Shown here piece by piece: positions 19,323 through 27,542 of a DNA stretch of 63,193 bases (its first letter is position 1; every line of letters starts with the position of its first letter). Source of the DNA: JBPRGG01 sp051418075 (GTDB taxonomy: Bacteria > Bacteroidota > Bacteroidia > Cytophagales > Cyclobacteriaceae); NCBI GenBank assembly GCA_051418075.1, contig JBPRGG010000024.1, positions 1-63,193 of the forward strand, written 5' to 3'. The notes beneath the pieces are model-generated. The model worked only from the letters and a program-made list of their open reading frames with translations, searched no databases and was not told the origin of the DNA. The translations under genes and the position numbers were made by a program.

Positions 19323-19376
19323 TTACAGGAAGAACCAGTGACTTTTGACCATTTGACTGGTTCTCCTGTTTTTATT
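19300..19376 (+). ncRNA. Candidate DonS-like cis-antisense small RNA of susC
   Basis: Between the antisense promoter (19262-19293) and a T-run (19369-19376) lies a region of about 75 nt that ends in a strong hairpin. The arms are 19325-19339 (ACAGGA-A-GAACCAGT) and 19356-19369 (ACTGGTTCTCCTGT), 14 pairs with one bulged A, followed by TTTTATT. The RNA would be complementary to the susC leader and to the ATG at 19320-19322. In Bacteroides, DonS-type antisense RNAs of similar size repress susC homologues of glycan loci; position, strand and length match that pattern. The exact ends are inferred. Confidence 0.6.
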
Positions 19377-19435
19377 GCGAAAACATTTCATTAGTACTTA
19401 TACTGAGTTGTTAAAATCCATCATACTTCTATTAG

Positions 19436-20443
19436 TTATTTAAATTCAATTATTAATTCATTATCATTCAATTGATAACTAAAATCACCAGAAAAGCTTA
19501 GACCTTCCAAAACATTTTCCAACGATATATTATGGTATCTGGCGGTAAAGGTATCTCTGGGCTTTTTACCTTTTACAATTACATTTACTCCATACCAAAG
19601 CTCTAGCTTATTTACCAGATTGTTAAAATCCGCCTGACTAAATACCAGGTAGCCATCTTTCCAACCAAGTTCCAGCATAGCATCAAACTTGGTTTTCAAT
19701 ATTCCTTGCTGTTTTTTATAAACGGCCATTTCATTTGGCACTAAATCCAGACTTAATTCATCACTGGAAACCTGAACTTTACCAGTACTAACAGCTACTT
19801 TTACTTGATTTGCCTGGTAAGCTTCAACATTAAAGGAGGTACCTAAAACCTTTGTAGTTAATTGTTCAGTTTTGACTATAAAAGGCTTCGCAGGCATTTT
19901 CTGAATTTCAAAATAAGCTTCACCTTTTAATAAAACCGTTCGACTATTACCATGCTTAAAATCCGGAGAAACTTCTAAGGAACTGGCGCTATTCAACGTT
20001 ACCCAGGAACCATCTGGCAATTCTATTCTCCTTTTTTGACCTTTTTCTGTTTGTTTAATAATAGCTGCCAATGGTTCATTTGGCTCTGATGGTTGAACAA
20101 ATATTTCATTTTGATTTATAAAAATCAAAAATCCCATTGCCAGAATAATAAAAACGGCAGCAAATTTTCCTATATTCCTCCACCTGTTACGATGTTTATG
20201 GCTCACTGCAACCTTTTCTTCCTGGGCAATTTTATTAGCAATACTTTTCCAGGAATTGATACGCGAGATATTATTGGGTACTTCTACAGCTTCCTTTTCA
20301 TTGAATTGGTCTAAAATCCGATTGAATTTATGCTCATTCTCATAATTGGCTAACCAATCATAGATTATTTTCATTTCTTGTTGGCTACACTCATTTTTAA
20401 AATATTTATGCAGCAGATGTTCTATATTATCAGTATTGTCCAT
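19436..20443 (-). CDS. FecR-family anti-sigma factor
   Basis: A 335-residue inner-membrane protein. A cytoplasmic N-terminal helical domain (IEHLLHKYFKNECSQQEMK, about 1-85) binds the sigma factor, one transmembrane segment follows (FAAVFIILAMGFLIFI, about 93-109), and the periplasmic FecR domain comes after it (KRRIELPDGSWVTLNSASSL, then LKGEAYFEI, PFIVKTEQLTTKVLGTSFNV). The C-terminal STN-like part (FNNLVNKLELWYGVNV) contacts the signal domain of SusC. Its start lies 85 bp after the sigma gene stop and its stop 113 bp before SusC. It transmits substrate binding at SusC to release of the sigma factor. Confidence 0.95.
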   Translation of the reverse strand: MDNTDNIEHLLHKYFKNECSQQEMKIIYDWLANYENEHKFNRILDQFNEKEAVEVPNNISRINSWKSIANKIAQEEKVAVSHKHRNRWRNIGKFAAVFIILAMGFLIFINQNEIFVQPSEPNEPLAAIIKQTEKGQKRRIELPDGSWVTLNSASSLEVSPDFKHGNSRTVLLKGEAYFEIQKMPAKPFIVKTEQLTTKVLGTSFNVEAYQANQVKVAVSTGKVQVSSDELSLDLVPNEMAVYKKQQGILKTKFDAMLELGWKDGYLVFSQADFNNLVNKLELWYGVNVIVKGKKPRDTFTARYHNISLENVLEGLSFSGDFSYQLNDNELIIEFK

Positions 20444-20528
20444 TTGAAATAAGGTACTATAATCAGATATACACCAACTAAGGAAACAACCCTACCTCGG
20501 TTCCAAAAAAAATTTAAAAAATGAGAAT

Positions 20529-21104
20529 TTAAAAAGAAGCGGAAGTCAAAAGTATTATCAGGATTTCTTTATGCAGAATGAGTTTCTGCTTTAAAAATCT
20601 CAGGGTCTGGGTCATTTGCTTTTCTACCATTTTTACAGATATACCAAGTTTTTCTGCAACCTGTTTATTTGAAAGCCCATCGATTTTTCGCAATTTGAAC
20701 ACTTTTTGCCGCTGAGGAGGCAATTCTGTCAAAGCTTTTTGATAAAGCGCCCATAATTCCTGATAAATCAGGTCATCATCAGTTTTATTGGTGGCATTAT
20801 AGATATCTTGAAGGTCTACCTGGTATCGATTAATTTTAGCTATATCTCTTAATTTATTATAAATCCCTCTTTTCAAAGAAGTATAGAGATATCCTTCATA
20901 AGTTAATTGCACATCCAGATTGCGTCGATTTCTCCAGAGCTTCAGAAAAACATCTTGTACAAGTTCTTCCGCATCTGGCCTGGATTTAATAAATCCAATA
21001 GAAATGTATAAAAACTTATCATAATAGAAATCATGAATTTTCTTTAGGGCTTCCAAATTTCCTTTCCTTAGATGTATGGTAATATGCTTCTTATCAAGAG
21101 ACAT
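20529..21104 (-). CDS. ECF RNA polymerase sigma factor
   Basis: A 191-residue sigma-70 family ECF factor. Region 2 is seen at about 20-85 (FYDKFLYISIGFIKSRPDAEELVQDVFLKLWRNR), and region 4 at about 125-175 (LTELPPQRQKVFKLRKIDGLSNKQVAEKLGISVKMVEKQ), a helix-turn-helix for the -35 element. It leads the sigma-FecR-SusC-SusD unit, so its likely target is the SusC promoter in the 113-bp gap after FecR, where no housekeeping TAnnTTTG box is visible on the minus strand. It is presumably held inactive by the FecR protein encoded next to it. Confidence 0.95.
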   Translation of the reverse strand: MSLDKKHITIHLRKGNLEALKKIHDFYYDKFLYISIGFIKSRPDAEELVQDVFLKLWRNRRNLDVQLTYEGYLYTSLKRGIYNKLRDIAKINRYQVDLQDIYNATNKTDDDLIYQELWALYQKALTELPPQRQKVFKLRKIDGLSNKQVAEKLGISVKMVEKQMTQTLRFLKQKLILHKEILIILLTSASF

Positions 21105-21776
21105 TAAAATTTCGATTTAAATCAATGTTAGTCAATTTTATGAGAATATTCAAAAATTTTACCTTGAAAATGAGAGATATTTAATGAAAATCAGAAAGTT
21201 AACGAAAATCACATAAATTAAGATTTAATAATTTAGCTCTTATAATGCAGCTATAATTTAAAAAAAAGATCTTATTCAGCCTTTCATTTGGAAAAGCTAA
21301 ACACCTGTAAAGCTTAGAATTATATGATCAAGAAACGGTAGTTTCAGAAATGCTCCTGCTTGATTGTTTCGATTTCGGGGAATTATAAAATGGTGTGGCC
21401 TACCTATTGAGTAGAAAGTGTTTCCCAGGAATAAGGTATGTTCGGATTTCCAAAAAACAGAATTGTGTATTCAGCATCAATACTTCTGTCTGCATGGTGA
21501 ATACGGCTTGTGGTCAAAACAGATTTTATAAAAATTCTTTCGGCTATAAATCTTGGCAGGCAGGTTTCTGATTCACCGTAAATATCATTTCAGTAAAGTC
21601 TTTTTTTTAACTAATTCCAGGTTTCAATACCTCTGACATTAACTGTCACCTATTATAAAAGGAACTTTTAATCATAAACTAAAACCTGGTTTAGCAGGAC
21701 CTGCTACAGACCCGCAACAGCACCTGTTAACCTTTCAATATCCCTCCCTGGTAAAATATAAGGTATCTGAAAAACC
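21105..21776. other. Intergenic region (about 670 bp) between sigma factor and ligD
   Basis: AT-rich with no convincing gene. It holds a 15-bp odd palindrome TAGCAGG-A-CCTGCTA (21692-21706), distant complementary segments CCAGGTTT (about 21617) and AAACCTGG (about 21683), and a GGCAGGCAGG motif (about 21555). The palindrome lies 70 bp past the ligD stop and may belong to its 3' end. Confidence 0.6.
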
Positions 21777-24506
21777 TCAAATCTGGTCCAGACTTTTCCG
21801 GGCCTGTTCCAGGTCAACACCCGGTCCTAACACACCCTGAAAAATATCTCCAACCTCTCTGGCCCGTTCCACCGCATTGAAAATAGTATAATCACTGATT
21901 TGTAAACCTGGTTTCACTTCGTCCCAGTGCAAAGGCATAGAAACCGGAGCGCCTGGCTTCGGTCGTAGGGAATAAGGCCCCGCCACCGTGGCCTGGGGTC
22001 GATTTTGCAGAAAATCCAGGTAAATTCTACCTTTTCGCTTACTGGTAAGCCGCTCCACACTGGTAAAGCCAGGTAACTGCTTTTGCACCACCCGGGTCAA
22101 TGCCCGGGCAAACTCCTTGGAATCTTCATAAGTATACTTTGCTCCCAGCGGAATGTAGATATGCAATCCGGTGGATCCGGAAGTTTTGCAGCAGGCAGGC
22201 AGTTCCAGCACTTCCAACACCTGGTGGGTCACCCGGGCTGCTTCAATCACCTGTTCAAAAGGATTCTGGTCAGGATCCAGATCAATAATGCACCAATCGG
22301 GGTGATCCGGATTTTGCTGCCGGCTGCTCCAGGGATTCATTTCTATACAGGCCAGGGCTGCCAGATACAATAGGCTGGCCTCATCCGTGCATACTGCAAA
22401 CTGCTTTTCCCGCTGGTCCGCTTCACTGTAAAATTTATAGGTTTCCAGCCAGTCCGGCACCTTTCCGGTCACATCTTTCTGGTAAAAACTCTTCTGGTGA
22501 ATACCATTGGGAAACCGGTTCAGGGTCTGGGGCCGGTCCTTTAGGTAAGGTAAAATAAACGGCGCAATCTGATAATAATAATTGAGCATATCCCTTTTGG
22601 TGACCTGTTCTTCCGGCCAGAATATCTTGCTCAGATTGGGAAATTTCAACTCCCGGCTTTCGATGGTTTTTACCTGGATTTCTTCAGAAGGATTCAACAA
22701 GGTCTTTCTCTCCGGCTGTCTTTCACCTTTGAAAAGCTGATCCTTCATGGCTTTTTGCTCCTGATCTTTAATCTCTTCAGCTGGCGTACTATGTTCCCAA
22801 CCTATGTCTTTGGCCGCTTTGTCTTCTCTGATCCCTCTAAAGGAAGGATGACGAAAAGAACCATCCGTAGTAACGGTACGGTAGGCTATTTCAGCCACCA
22901 CCTCCGGTTTCACCCAGAATACCTCGGCCCGGGGAGGATTGGGTCGAAAGCGGGAAGGTTTATTGTATTCCGGTTCCTGACTGAAAGGGGAATGATCAAT
23001 TTGATGCGGTTTTAACCTTTTCAGAATATCTTCCTGCATTTTCTGATTGAATCCGGTACCTACCGCCCCGGTAAATACCAATTCACCATCTTCAAACACA
23101 CCGGTTAACAGGGAACTGAACTTTTTGCTGGTGTTTTCATTAATCGTATAGCCGCCAATCACCACTTCCTGTTGCTTTTCGGTTTTGATCTTGAGCCAGG
23201 TCTTATTGCGTTTGCCTGGTTGATAAGTGCTTTGTGATTTTTTGGCAATAATGCCCTCCAGCCCCATCTTATCGATCAGGTTGAAAAACTCCTTCCCACT
23301 GATTTCAAAATGATCACTGAGCCGAATTATATCCTGGGCCGGGATCACCTGGACCAGGATTTTTCTACGTTCCGCCAGGGGCAGATCCATCAGGTTGTAG
23401 CCTTCCAGCCAAAGCAAATCAAAAACATAATAGACCAATCTGCCGTCTGCTTCGCTGCGCCAATTCTGCAAAGCAGAAAAATCAGGCAACCCCTGTTTAT
23501 CCAGCACCACAATTTCCCCATCAAACACCACATTTACCGGCCATTCTTTCAATGCATCAAAAACAGGATAAAATTTTTCATTAAAGGATTTATTGTTACG
23601 CGACCTCAGTGCTACATGATCCCGGTCCTTGTATCCCAGGGCCCGGAATCCGTCCCATTTTACTTCAAATATATAATCTCCTTCCACCGGCTTGTTCACC
23701 AAAGTAGCCAGCATCGGCTCAATATCCAGGGGCATTTCAGATCGGTGCTTTTGATCCAACCCCTTCAGGATCGGTTCCAGATCAGTTTCAGAAAACGCTG
23801 GCAACTTTTTGGTGTTCCTGGCTACTTTGCCCCTGGTCTTGTTTACCGGATCAGCAGATTTTTCCCCCTGCCTATTCCCGCTCCCAACATATTTCGAAGA
23901 TTTAGAACGGTTATTTGACCAGTGGGGTGCATCCTCATCAACTTCCATCTGATCCAGGGTCTTACCAGAGATCACCGAGGTATCTTGCTCCAGCACATCC
24001 ACTTCTTCAGCATACTGATCCCGGTGCTTGATCAGCAGCCAGGCATTTTCCGCTCTTTTGGGTGTTCTGACCAGGGCATATTCCCCTTTTATTCTTTCCC
24101 CGTTCAGCTTAAACTTCAGCGAACCTTTCTCCAGCCCCTGCAAAAGGTATTTTTCCTGCTCCTTCTTGGTCTTTCCATCCATCGCCTCAAAATGGCCCTG
24201 ATCCCAGACGATCACGGTGCCAGCCCCATAGTTATCCCGGGGAATGATCCCTTCAAAATCCAGATAATCAAAAGGATGGTCCTCAGTTTGCATAGCCAGC
24301 CTTTTATCAGCCGGATTCAGCGATGGCCCTTTGGGCACGGCCCAACTTTTCAGCACGCCATCCATTTCCAGCCTGAAATCATAATGCAACCGTGAAGCCG
24401 CATGTTTTTGCACCACAAATTTTAATTTTCTGGCTGAAGGTTTGCCTCCCTGGGGTTCAGGAGTATTATTAAATGCTCTCTTGGTTTTATATTCCTTTAG
24501 TGCCAT
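21777..24506 (-). CDS. ligD: ATP-dependent DNA ligase D (PE-ligase-polymerase)
   Basis: A 909-residue multifunctional non-homologous end-joining enzyme in the order 3'-phosphoesterase, ligase, polymerase/primase. The PE domain (about 25-190) has VVQKHAASRLHYDFRLEMDG and SWAVPKGPS. The ligase domain (about 255-555) has the nucleotidyl-lysine motif EVKWDGFRALGYKD (Lys near 282) and GLEGIIAKKS. The polymerase domain (about 635-909) has IIDLDPDQNP with metal-binding Asp near 740 and CKTSGSTGLHIYIPL. It repairs double-strand breaks together with Ku. No Ku gene is visible in this window. All three active sites look intact. It is transcribed alone on the minus strand. Confidence 0.95.
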   Translation of the reverse strand: MALKEYKTKRAFNNTPEPQGGKPSARKLKFVVQKHAASRLHYDFRLEMDGVLKSWAVPKGPSLNPADKRLAMQTEDHPFDYLDFEGIIPRDNYGAGTVIVWDQGHFEAMDGKTKKEQEKYLLQGLEKGSLKFKLNGERIKGEYALVRTPKRAENAWLLIKHRDQYAEEVDVLEQDTSVISGKTLDQMEVDEDAPHWSNNRSKSSKYVGSGNRQGEKSADPVNKTRGKVARNTKKLPAFSETDLEPILKGLDQKHRSEMPLDIEPMLATLVNKPVEGDYIFEVKWDGFRALGYKDRDHVALRSRNNKSFNEKFYPVFDALKEWPVNVVFDGEIVVLDKQGLPDFSALQNWRSEADGRLVYYVFDLLWLEGYNLMDLPLAERRKILVQVIPAQDIIRLSDHFEISGKEFFNLIDKMGLEGIIAKKSQSTYQPGKRNKTWLKIKTEKQQEVVIGGYTINENTSKKFSSLLTGVFEDGELVFTGAVGTGFNQKMQEDILKRLKPHQIDHSPFSQEPEYNKPSRFRPNPPRAEVFWVKPEVVAEIAYRTVTTDGSFRHPSFRGIREDKAAKDIGWEHSTPAEEIKDQEQKAMKDQLFKGERQPERKTLLNPSEEIQVKTIESRELKFPNLSKIFWPEEQVTKRDMLNYYYQIAPFILPYLKDRPQTLNRFPNGIHQKSFYQKDVTGKVPDWLETYKFYSEADQREKQFAVCTDEASLLYLAALACIEMNPWSSRQQNPDHPDWCIIDLDPDQNPFEQVIEAARVTHQVLEVLELPACCKTSGSTGLHIYIPLGAKYTYEDSKEFARALTRVVQKQLPGFTSVERLTSKRKGRIYLDFLQNRPQATVAGPYSLRPKPGAPVSMPLHWDEVKPGLQISDYTIFNAVERAREVGDIFQGVLGPGVDLEQARKSLDQI

Positions 24507-25131
24507 AATTTAATATTTTAGTTGAAAAAATAAGGTCCTTAGTTTGGGGCCGCACTATCCATCCCACCAGCCCCCGCACCAGAAGCCTGCCGCGCCTGAG
24601 CCTGCCGCCCGTCAGATTGGCCTGCCTGCTAGTGGCCCACCCAGCAATTGCCCCATTTCGGTCTCAGGCCGCTCCTGCATTATTCAGTTACCTTGCTTTA
24701 TTAATTAACATGGTTGTCTTGAATCAGTTAAATCAGGCTTGGCAACAGATACGAAATGATCTAGAAAACATGCGTCTTTGCCAGTAAGTAAACCTGGCTT
24801 CATCACATGATAAACAGGTAATAGAAGTTCAAATTCCATTTGTCTGGTAATTCATAAAAATAACCTCGTGGATCAGGTTCAGTCGAACCAGCATTTTCTG
24901 TCGGGCCAGCACTTCTTTAGATGAGCTAATAATTATAGTCCTCAATTAATCATGAAAATCATAATTCAGACATACTGAACCCGTAAAACGTCATTATCTT
25001 TGTTTTTTCTGTGGGATATGTGGGATCACTAATGACACTACAGAAATTTAACCGGTAAAATCTAATTTGATCTTGTAGATTCCCTTTGTTTTATTTAAGT
25101 TTCTACCAGTAAAACAAAAGGAATATTCAAT
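24507..25131. other. Intergenic region with GC-rich island
   Basis: No gene is seen in these 625 bp. Positions 24543-24690 are markedly GC-rich and contain repeated GCCTGCC motifs (AGCCTGCCGC at about 24584 and 24599, GGCCTGCCTGC at about 24619), unlike the AT-rich rest. This may be a fragment of an interspersed repeat. Confidence 0.5.
25079..25124 (+). promoter_or_regulatory. Leader hairpin covering the ribosome-binding site of the next gene
   Basis: Arms 25079-25093 and 25110-25124 pair over 15 bp with one mismatch (loop 16 nt). The 3' arm contains AAAAGGAAT, the likely ribosome-binding sequence 8-14 nt before the ATG at 25132, so folding would hide it. Confidence 0.55.
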
Positions 25132-25587
25132 ATGTCCGAGTCAAGTCATCTTCCTGAAAAATTGCCCTTGTATCGAAAAGGAAAAGAGATCTATGAGCTT
25201 ACCTATAAAATAACCGAACTGATTCCGGATGATGAAGAAATGCAGGTACAGTTAAAACGGTATATGCTGGAAGATGCTGTCAATTTATCGGTAAAAGTAG
25301 CCGGTGCAGAAGCTGCCGATCTGTATGACATCAGAATGGAATGTGCCGCCATCATCAGAAAATCCGGTCGTGACCTTATGGCCCATTGTTCCGGACTGGA
25401 GGCTTTCGATTTTAAGGATTCCCATTACCTGTATCTGATTAGGGAAGCATTGGAAGAATACCGGGAAATGTTTGCCCAATGGGTCAAATCTTTTGACCCC
25501 TGGAACTACATCATTGACAGGTGGGGCTTATTTAATCCACCTGGCATAAATTATGATGATATTGATCCTGATGAAGACCTGGAATGA
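25132..25587 (+). CDS. Four-helix-bundle (S23-like) protein, unknown function
   Basis: A 151-residue, soluble, largely helical protein. The N-terminal 110 residues (KGKEIYELTYKITELIPDDE, QLKRYMLEDAVNLSVKVAGA, then YDIRMECAAIIRKSGRDLMA) resemble the four-helix-bundle family related to the 23S rRNA intervening-sequence proteins. An acidic tail ends in YDDIDPDEDLE. The role of this family is unknown. It has its own leader with a hairpin over the ribosome-binding site. It is transcribed away from ligD and shares no operon with its neighbours. Confidence 0.65.
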   Translation: MSESSHLPEKLPLYRKGKEIYELTYKITELIPDDEEMQVQLKRYMLEDAVNLSVKVAGAEAADLYDIRMECAAIIRKSGRDLMAHCSGLEAFDFKDSHYLYLIREALEEYREMFAQWVKSFDPWNYIIDRWGLFNPPGINYDDIDPDEDLE

Positions 25588-26062
25588 GTGATATTATCTT
25601 CAAATCTTTCTGATAGTACCGAAAATCCGTGTTTATACCCTTTAAAAATCAGATATCATCCCTTGAAAACCAGTGAAATTATATATACAGTGGGATGGGG
25701 CATGAAACAAAAAGACAATCGCCATCCTGCCTTATCAAAATGCCATGCCTTAAAGATCTGGTAATTATTACTACATGAAAATCCTCACATAAAATATCCG
25801 GCCACAGGGCAGAATTGGCTCTCCGGTGACAGATCAATTATTTAAGGCTAATGTTTGAAAAAATTAGTGTTAAATATCTGAAAAACAACGACTAATCTTC
25901 ACTTACCATTTATTTCGAACAATTATTTTACCCTGACTGATGCTGTACCAATCAGGCCTTGGTCAGATTAGGTGAATGAATTAACATTTCATTAACTATA
26001 AAATTATCCTGTTTGGTTAAATTTGATGTTTGATCAATCATTTTCCAAATTAAAATCATCTT
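25588..26062. other. Intergenic region (475 bp)
   Basis: No gene or RNA is recognised. A TAAATTTG box (26018-26025) matches the -7 consensus and lies 37 bp before the next start, but no -33 TTTG stands at the right distance. Confidence 0.5.
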
Positions 26063-27079
26063 ATGTCCAAAGAGTTTTCAAGAAGAGAATTTATTCAAAC
26101 GTTAATGTCTGGTATTGCCATGAGTCCTGCCATAATGAGTATGCAAAAACCAGGGGTAGCTGGTATTCCCACCAGACCTCTGGGAAACACCGGAGAAAGG
26201 GTGTCCATCATTGGCCTGGGAGGCTGGGATGTAGTAGCCAACAAGTCAGACCAGGAAGGGGTAAAATTGATGCATGAAGCTTTAGACAATGGCATCACCT
26301 TTTGGGATAACTGTTGGGAATACCATGATGGAAGAGCCGAAAGTGTAATGGGTCAAGCGCTGGCCCAATCCAGCCATAGAAATAAGGTCTTTTTAATGAC
26401 CAAAACCTGCTCCCGTAGTTATGATGGGGCCAAAAAGCAGTTGGAAGACAGCCTTTCCCGGCTGAATACAGATCATATTGATCTGTGGCAATTCCACTCC
26501 CTCCAGTATGAAGGAGATGTAGAACGCATCATGGATCCGGATCAGGGGGCACTTAAAGCTGCCATTGAGGCCAAAAAAGCAGGCAAGATCAGATTCATCG
26601 GCTTTACAGGCCATATGTATCCGGCTGTGCACCAGAAAATGCTGGACCAGGATTTTAACTGGGATAGCGTCATGATGCCATTGAATATTCTGGATGCTCA
26701 TTACAAAAGTTTCCAGAAAACGGTATTGCCCCGGGTGAATCAAAATAATATGGGGGCCATCGGAATGAAATCTCTGGCTGCACAGAATGGGATCATTCCC
26801 CGGCAACTAAATATTAGTGCCAAATTGTGCCGCAGTTATCCTTTATCACTGCCCATTAGCACCCTGGTTTGCGGAGTTCAAACCAGAGAAGAACTCCTAT
26901 CGGATATCGAGGTAGGGCGTAATTTCAAACCTCTTACAGAAGAGTCAGTCAACGAATTACTGGAAAAATCTAACTTGCCGGCCCAATCGGGAGAAATTGA
27001 GTTATATAAAAATCCGCAAGGATACTTCGGTTGCTCCTATCACTCCCGGGTATTAGCCCGGGAAAAGGACAAGAATTAA
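26063..27079 (+). CDS. Tat-exported aldo/keto reductase
   Basis: A 338-residue protein of the aldo/keto reductase superfamily (TIM barrel, NADPH-dependent). It starts with a twin-arginine signal (SRREFIQTLMSGIAM). The catalytic tetrad can be followed: FWDNCWEYHDG gives Asp (about 82) and Tyr (about 87), VFLMTKTCS gives Lys (about 114), and DLWQFHSLQ gives His (about 144). The entry RPLGNTGERVSIIGLGGWDV is typical of the superfamily. Export of this family by Tat would allow folding with cofactor in the cytoplasm. The substrate is unknown. It is monocistronic and ends at a strong hairpin. Confidence 0.85.
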   Translation: MSKEFSRREFIQTLMSGIAMSPAIMSMQKPGVAGIPTRPLGNTGERVSIIGLGGWDVVANKSDQEGVKLMHEALDNGITFWDNCWEYHDGRAESVMGQALAQSSHRNKVFLMTKTCSRSYDGAKKQLEDSLSRLNTDHIDLWQFHSLQYEGDVERIMDPDQGALKAAIEAKKAGKIRFIGFTGHMYPAVHQKMLDQDFNWDSVMMPLNILDAHYKSFQKTVLPRVNQNNMGAIGMKSLAAQNGIIPRQLNISAKLCRSYPLSLPISTLVCGVQTREELLSDIEVGRNFKPLTEESVNELLEKSNLPAQSGEIELYKNPQGYFGCSYHSRVLAREKDKN

Positions 27080-27087
27080 GATACAAA

Positions 27088-27115
27088 AAGGACTATTGGT
27101 GATTCAATAGTCCTT
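27088..27115. terminator. Hairpin after aldo/keto reductase gene
   Basis: A perfect 11-bp stem AAGGACTATTG/CAATAGTCCTT with a 6-nt loop lies between convergent genes. The downstream T-tract is weak; on the minus strand the stem is followed by TTTGTAT. It could serve both directions. Confidence 0.65.
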
Positions 27116-27144
27116 CCTTGTTTCCTTGGCCGAAAAAACCGGAT

Positions 27145-27348
27145 CTATGCCAAAACAGCTTCCTTGTTTTTCAAACGCCAGGACCTTATATCTTTAATCA
27201 TTTTATTCATTTCATAAAGGTGCCATCCTTTTTCATTCAGAAAATCATGTAGTTCCTGATATTCAATATCATCGATCTGATTTGTTACCTTCATGTAAAG
27301 ATAATTAATGATCAATCTGTCCTGGTGATAAATGTTCGTTTCCATCAA
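27145..27348 (-). CDS. Small hypothetical protein (67 aa)
   Basis: A 67-residue, soluble, mostly helical protein (IDDIEYQELHDFLNEKGWHLYEM, then a basic C terminus DIRSWRLKNKEAVLA). No known family is recognised. It looks real because it is flanked by a terminator-like hairpin on one side and, upstream, by a TATATTTG box on its own strand (plus positions 27388-27395), 40 bp before the start. Confidence 0.55.
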   Translation of the reverse strand: MMETNIYHQDRLIINYLYMKVTNQIDDIEYQELHDFLNEKGWHLYEMNKMIKDIRSWRLKNKEAVLA

Positions 27349-27387
27349 TTCAAAAAATTATTGGTTTATAAAAAATACAAAGCAACG

Positions 27388-27395
27388 CAAATATA
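27388..27395 (-). promoter_or_regulatory. Candidate -7 box for the 67-aa gene
   Basis: TATATTTG on the minus strand fits TAnnTTTG. The -33 position would fall inside the inverted repeat at 27406-27440; no clear TTTG is present there. Confidence 0.35.
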
Positions 27396-27405
27396 CAAGC
27401 ATAAC

Positions 27406-27440
27406 ATCAATAAAAAATGATAGGTTCATTTTTTATTGAT
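27406..27440. repeat. Perfect 15-bp inverted repeat in divergent promoter region
   Basis: ATCAATAAAAAATGA (27406-27420) and its exact complement (27426-27440) flank a 5-nt centre. It lies between the divergent genes at 27348 and 27543 and overlaps the expected -33 region of the minus-strand promoter, as an operator would. It could also act as a terminator-like hairpin. Confidence 0.65.
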
Positions 27441-27456
27441 TAAAAGTTTATTCCTA

Positions 27457-27488
27457 TATGGTGATTTTATTATGATTATTTATTTTTG
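27457..27488 (+). promoter_or_regulatory. Candidate promoter of ceramidase-like gene
   Basis: TATTTTTG (27481-27488) fits the -7 consensus exactly. TATG at 27457-27460, 20 nt upstream, matches three of four bases of the -33 box. The start codon is at 27543. Confidence 0.4.
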
Positions 27489-27542
27489 AATGAAATAAAG
27501 TAAGCTTTACATCGGTTAAACTAAGGGTTTAAACTGTATACC

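Noticed and set aside
23310..24395. Two long plus-strand ORFs opposite ligD
   Set aside because: They lie entirely within ligD, show no recognised domain and follow its codon structure.
26023..26277. ORF overlapping the aldo/keto reductase start
   Set aside because: It is in another frame from the Tat signal and the reductase domain, with no motif.
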